Assembly: GCA_036674765.1 (NCBI GenBank)
Contig: JARVKI010000098.1
Coordinates: 1-64,000 of the forward strand
Direction of reading: 5' to 3'
DNA from: Seiridium cupressi
Taxonomy: Eukaryota; Ascomycota; Sordariomycetes; Amphisphaeriales; Sporocadaceae
DNA length: 64,000 bases
The notes beneath the pieces are model-generated. The model was not told the origin of the DNA. It ran no database searches and was given only the letters and a program-made list of their open reading frames with translations. The translations under genes were made by a program, and so were the position numbers. Of the stretch, positions 60,222 to 64,000 are shown piece after piece. The stretch's first letter is position 1. Each line of letters begins with the position of its first letter.

Positions 60222-61370
60222 TTGCCGTACAATGGAGTGGTTCTTTCCAAATTTACACTCCTCAAGTTCACCCCTGACCAAGAATACTATCTCGAGGACC
60301 TACCGCAGAAGACAGACAAGGTTTGCGATATCGTAACGAAGATCAACCACAAAGCAACATTAAAATCTCAAGAGACTATTGAGCCTACCCACTGTGGCAT
60401 CATGAACATGGAAAAACGTGCCAAGGATCTGGTGGCAGAAGCCGCAAGAATGATGACCATTTCTGACCGCACAAGAGCGCTCACTGATCAGCAGATGGTT
60501 TCTACGCTTGGAATCATGAGTACGAGGCTCGGCAACGCGGCACAAAGTGCAGCCGCTACCGCAGAAGTAGCACCGGTGGACGGAAAGCAAGACCCAGAGG
60601 GAACCAACATTTTTCTTCTCGAACGCGACCATCTACATGAGCAATCGACGTCGTCGAAGAAAGGGCAGCTGCCTGCCGGGTACACCTTACCAATTAGGTG
60701 CGATCAAATTGACATGGCTTCGCGACATCTTCACAGGTTCTTCCACTCCCCACACGAGAGCTATAGCCGACTAGCTGAGCAAGCCCGTGACAACCAAATC
60801 CCAGGTCAATGGGTTACTGTCATGCAGCAGCAGTGGCTACTGTCCTCGGGTTCAAAGTTGCTCTGGATTGTGGGCAAACCGTTGCCCCCAGGAAACATGG
60901 ATGAGAAAATCCCAGTAGCTCATATCGTTTCTTTGGCGAAAGGTTTGGGTCTGCCTTGCATCTGGCATAGCTGCGTGGTACCGGATCCACGACAGGGTGG
61001 CCCTGAGGATGTCATCAAATGGATGATGCTCGTTTCACTGGTTTACTCTCTAGTGCGCCAGCTTTGCTTGTTGACTCCGCATCAGTTTGGGCGGCCAAAG
61101 TTCGACTATAATTTGGAGCTCCACGAACTTTTCGACGAACTCGATGCGTCTCTGGGCTCTCTAAACAAGGCGCTCGCAATTTTGCAATATCTCCTGGAAC
61201 TGTCCCCAGGGCTCCTAGTTTGTGTCATTGACGGCTTGGAATTGCTGGACCACCAACGGACAACTCCTCACATCGAAAAATTGATAGATATTCTGCGCAA
61301 CCCGCCCCAGGGATATCACTTCAAGGTGTTGCTTGCCAGAAGTGGATTTCATGCCCCTCATGCGGGTTGA
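60222..61370 (+). CDS. Fungal STAND/NTPase-like protein fragment (partial or 5' exon missing)
   Basis: An open frame of 382 codons starts without ATG at 60222; the first in-frame ATG is 60402 (61st codon). A helical N-terminal part (EKRAKDLVAEAARMM, then STLGIMSTRLGNAAQSAA) looks like the coiled region before an NTPase core. KLLWIVGKPLPPGNM sits where a P-loop would be but lacks the GxxxxGK[ST] pattern. LLVCVIDGLELLDH resembles a Walker B strand (hhhhDGL), and HFKVLLARSG a following sensor strand. The frame ends soon after, so the C-terminal domains are absent or lost. Relatives in other fungi are long proteins. It is probably a truncated gene. Confidence 0.5.
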   Translation: MPYNGVVLSKFTLLKFTPDQEYYLEDLPQKTDKVCDIVTKINHKATLKSQETIEPTHCGIMNMEKRAKDLVAEAARMMTISDRTRALTDQQMVSTLGIMSTRLGNAAQSAAATAEVAPVDGKQDPEGTNIFLLERDHLHEQSTSSKKGQLPAGYTLPIRCDQIDMASRHLHRFFHSPHESYSRLAEQARDNQIPGQWVTVMQQQWLLSSGSKLLWIVGKPLPPGNMDEKIPVAHIVSLAKGLGLPCIWHSCVVPDPRQGGPEDVIKWMMLVSLVYSLVRQLCLLTPHQFGRPKFDYNLELHELFDELDASLGSLNKALAILQYLLELSPGLLVCVIDGLELLDHQRTTPHIEKLIDILRNPPQGYHFKVLLARSGFHAPHAG

Positions 61371-62657
61371 GGTGTCGATTCACACATAGACTGCATTTGA
61401 GCAGTTGCGAAGAGAGCTGGGAGGTGGGTGCTAGGAGCGCAGCTAGATAGTACATAGCCCCATTTTGTCTCAAGAGAATAGCACCAGGTGTCGGACATAT
61501 CGTGTGCTGGCCCCGATATGTTTACCTCTAATGCTAGTGCTACTCATGGCAATCAATTTTATCATCGACCCCCAACCGTTTTTGCTTCCATCATTCTTCG
61601 CAGTGACTGTGTTCAATTTGAAGTGCTACTGTGGTCTTGGGGCCGACTGCTGGCTATGATGGCATCGCTCCGGGTATGGCCTCGTTACAAGCCTAAATAA
61701 AAAAACAGATCAAGCTTGAAAGCCACCAAAAGCATCAAACCTACCTCTCGTCTACGTACAGAGCTTCGGGCATTTCTGTTTTTGCGATTGCACTCAAGCT
61801 GCAGGATAGTGGCAAGGTCCGTACGACTTCTGCAACGAGGGCCAGCATGCCAGGCGGAGACTTATTTAGACAGCCGTTCACCAGCTACTCGATATGTCTT
61901 GCTATCCTGATGCACGATGAAGACCGTCTTCTCTCCTGATGTGAGTAAAAGCTCGAGCGATCTTCCATCAGCCACTTACCGCAACGCAACGTGGATCAAT
62001 CTACTCATAGTTGCACTGAATCACACATATCAAACAAACTTGCACCGTGAACTTTGTTTCAGTGAGGAACTCAATTGAGCACCCTATCAAGTGGAGCCAG
62101 TCTGACTCGATAACACGACCGGCCATATGTCCAATGACAAATATCAACCCATCATAACATCTGGCGGCTGCATCCTATCACAGCCAAAAGTTGCTTGCTT
62201 TACAAGTGAATCACAACAATAGCCGTGAATCACTCAACTGTTCAAGCATTGCTTATTGTGTTAACTCAATCCAAGCTCGACTTCGCTTCATTGCGCACTT
62301 CTAGGAAACACTCCTACACTGTTTTGCTATCCAGCGAGTCCATGCCTTTATTAGCTCAACTTACACTGCCGTCATTATGTACCATCGCATCGAACCTAAT
62401 CCTGATCCTGGGCGCGGCATTCATGCCATTATATATCCGCCTAGGATAGGCAGACAATTGTGAGCGGTTGATAGCATGTACCAAGTAACTCGGCTCGCAA
62501 CGGGCGGTATCATCATTGAGGCCAGAAAGAAGTTCTACCAGCTCACGACACTCTTCATAACCAAGCTGGTAGATGATGTCGCATATCTTGCCACCGACAC
62601 GTCGGTTTTGACCAATGCCCGCGGAGAGTGTAAGACACTCACTTCTCGATTCCCTCC
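61371..62657. other. Intergenic
   Basis: No gene is supported. A short frame at 62476-62679 overlaps the start of the next gene in another frame and has no motif. Confidence 0.4.
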
Positions 62658-63311
62658 ATGTCACCCAACTTTGTTTTAGCTCCGCAATCTCCTCATACAG
62701 ATCTAGATTCAACAGCCGGGTATGACACCCACAAGAGGACTCGAATTGGAAATGTCGCGTATCGTTCACTAGAAGGGGATGACCCTTCGTTGAGTTATGC
62801 CCTCGTCGAGTTGCGGCCATCCGGAACAACCAAGGTCTTAAACGAAATCATCGTTGGAAAAGGACTTGAAAAGAAAATTGTTCACGTCACGGAGGCTTTC
62901 GTCATTGGAGACGAAAAAAGAGATATAGTAGTAATAACATCCTCGAATGGACGGATATATGGCATGTTATGGCCGGGGCGTTGCGACTATCGTATCGTTG
63001 GTACCAGGGCTCCTTGGACGACGTACGCTGTTATACTCGACGGGCCTATTCGTGAAGGTGATGGCGGATCTGCCGTCATTGACCTGGCTTCTGGGAAGCT
63101 TTGTGGTCACATCATTCGTGGTCTCGCCAATAGACGAATTGCATACATTATCCCGGCCACGGATATGCTCGAGCATGCCCGAGCAAACTTTGATTCTAAA
63201 GCCGCTATCGCCAGTGTCAGTCCAAGTGGCATGTCGAAGCCTACGGGAGCAGGAGAGATCCCCCAGGAGGATAATGCACCAGTAGGTGCTGAGTTCCCAA
63301 TTTTGCTATAA
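62658..63311 (+). CDS. Trypsin-like-fold protein with substituted catalytic serine (pseudo-protease-like)
   Basis: This is a complete 217-codon frame from ATG 62658. DDPSLSYALVEL (~41-52) looks like the first strands of a chymotrypsin-type barrel, and LDGPIREGDGGSAVIDLASG (~128-147) is laid out like the catalytic loop GDSGSxV. LCGHIIRG and AYIIPATDMLEHARANF, found in fungal trypsin-like proteins that lie beside NLR/HET genes, follow. The catalytic Ser position (residue 136, bases 63063-63065) is Gly (GGC). If the loop is aligned correctly, the protein cannot act as a serine protease. No signal peptide is seen, so it is likely cytosolic. The N-terminal half is short and may lack an upstream exon. 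Confidence 0.55.
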   Translation: MSPNFVLAPQSPHTDLDSTAGYDTHKRTRIGNVAYRSLEGDDPSLSYALVELRPSGTTKVLNEIIVGKGLEKKIVHVTEAFVIGDEKRDIVVITSSNGRIYGMLWPGRCDYRIVGTRAPWTTYAVILDGPIREGDGGSAVIDLASGKLCGHIIRGLANRRIAYIIPATDMLEHARANFDSKAAIASVSPSGMSKPTGAGEIPQEDNAPVGAEFPILL

Positions 63312-64000
63312 TGTTGGTCATTCTTGCCGCAAATATACATACTAATACGGTTCAAATTCCAGGGGGCGTCGGGCTCATGACCAAATGGCGATGAGGAAAG
63401 CCTGCAAGGATTATGTTTCAAGCTCCGGGCAAATGGGATCTCAGTGGGACATTACACATATTCCAAGTTAGTTGACTAGCCAGATGCAGGCAATTACTCA
63501 AATATCACTCGAATTCAGCAAAGCTCCGTAATTTAAAATGGTGGCAAAGAGTAAACACATAAAACATACACACAGCAGTGTGATTGCCTTTATTAGTCAT
63601 TAATCATGTTGGACTCTAGATCTAGCCCACGTTAGACCACTTTACTAACATGCCATGACTCCTCACAACAATTTCAAAGACTTTTGGCTGGAAATTCAGG
63701 CGAATGCCATGTTGTACACTTCTCAAGCCTGAACTTCTGCGTCAATCCTTACGAAAACTCTGCTAGTCCCGGTTGTCAGACGCGAATGTAGCAGCTGCGC
63801 TGACGCAGCGCACAGATAGCGTGAAACCACTAGTAAGGGATGAGACCCGGGCCGAAGGGATTGATACAGTACCGATGCAGCGCTTAGACAGCGCCGCGGA
63901 TATTAAGGGGCGGCAACCCATATTGGTTGAAGGGCAGAGATCAGTCTGTATCCTACCTACCTAGAAACTATCATCATCTTCGTGGCCTTTCACTCTGTTG
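63312..64000. other. Intergenic to window end
   Basis: No gene is supported. An open frame at 63773-63964 has no recognisable content and may be part of a gene continuing to the right. Confidence 0.35.

Noticed and set aside
63340..63375. B-box-like ggttcaaattcc
   Set aside because: No A-box or cloverleaf around it.

Overview
The window looks like a chromosome arm from a filamentous ascomycete (Pezizomycotina). Genes carry short 50-80 nt introns with GTAAGT-type donors. Typical fungal families are present: KTR mannosyltransferase, fungal LtrA-domain protein, HET and NACHT proteins. Retrotransposon copies are burned to extreme AT content in the style of repeat-induced point mutation (RIP). 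I cannot name the species.

Layout. Positions 1-11123 hold two related Ty3/Gypsy LTR retrotransposons on the minus strand, both ruined by C-to-T/G-to-A decay. Element A (1-7375) runs off the left edge and interrupts element B (7376-11123) inside its reverse transcriptase. The two share pol but have unrelated gag regions. Positions 11124-28200 are gene-poor accessory DNA. They hold a NUDIX hydrolase, a phosphorylase-like protein, a frameshifted cell-surface protein, a 1 kb AT-rich island with a 120 bp tandem repeat, a Ser/Thr-rich secreted protein with a cysteine-rich tail, and two relics of NACHT-type proteins in opposite orientations.

Positions 29262-45403 form a compact housekeeping block: RNA polymerase III subunit RPC37/RPC5, decapping activator PAT1, a GT15 mannosyltransferase, mitochondrial ribosomal protein S12, a short/branched-chain-type acyl-CoA dehydrogenase and an LtrA-type membrane protein. 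All have clean gene models. MRPS12 and the acyl-CoA dehydrogenase are divergent from a 541 bp shared promoter.

Positions 46625-64000 return to accessory DNA: a small secreted protein, a HET-domain gene broken by three frameshifts and one stop, a phytanoyl-CoA-dioxygenase-type enzyme, an unrecognised two-exon protein, a STAND/NTPase-like fragment and a trypsin-like-fold protein lacking its catalytic serine. No single new pathway emerges. The main theme is a conserved core flanked by self-recognition (HET/NACHT) genes and transposons in various stages of decay.
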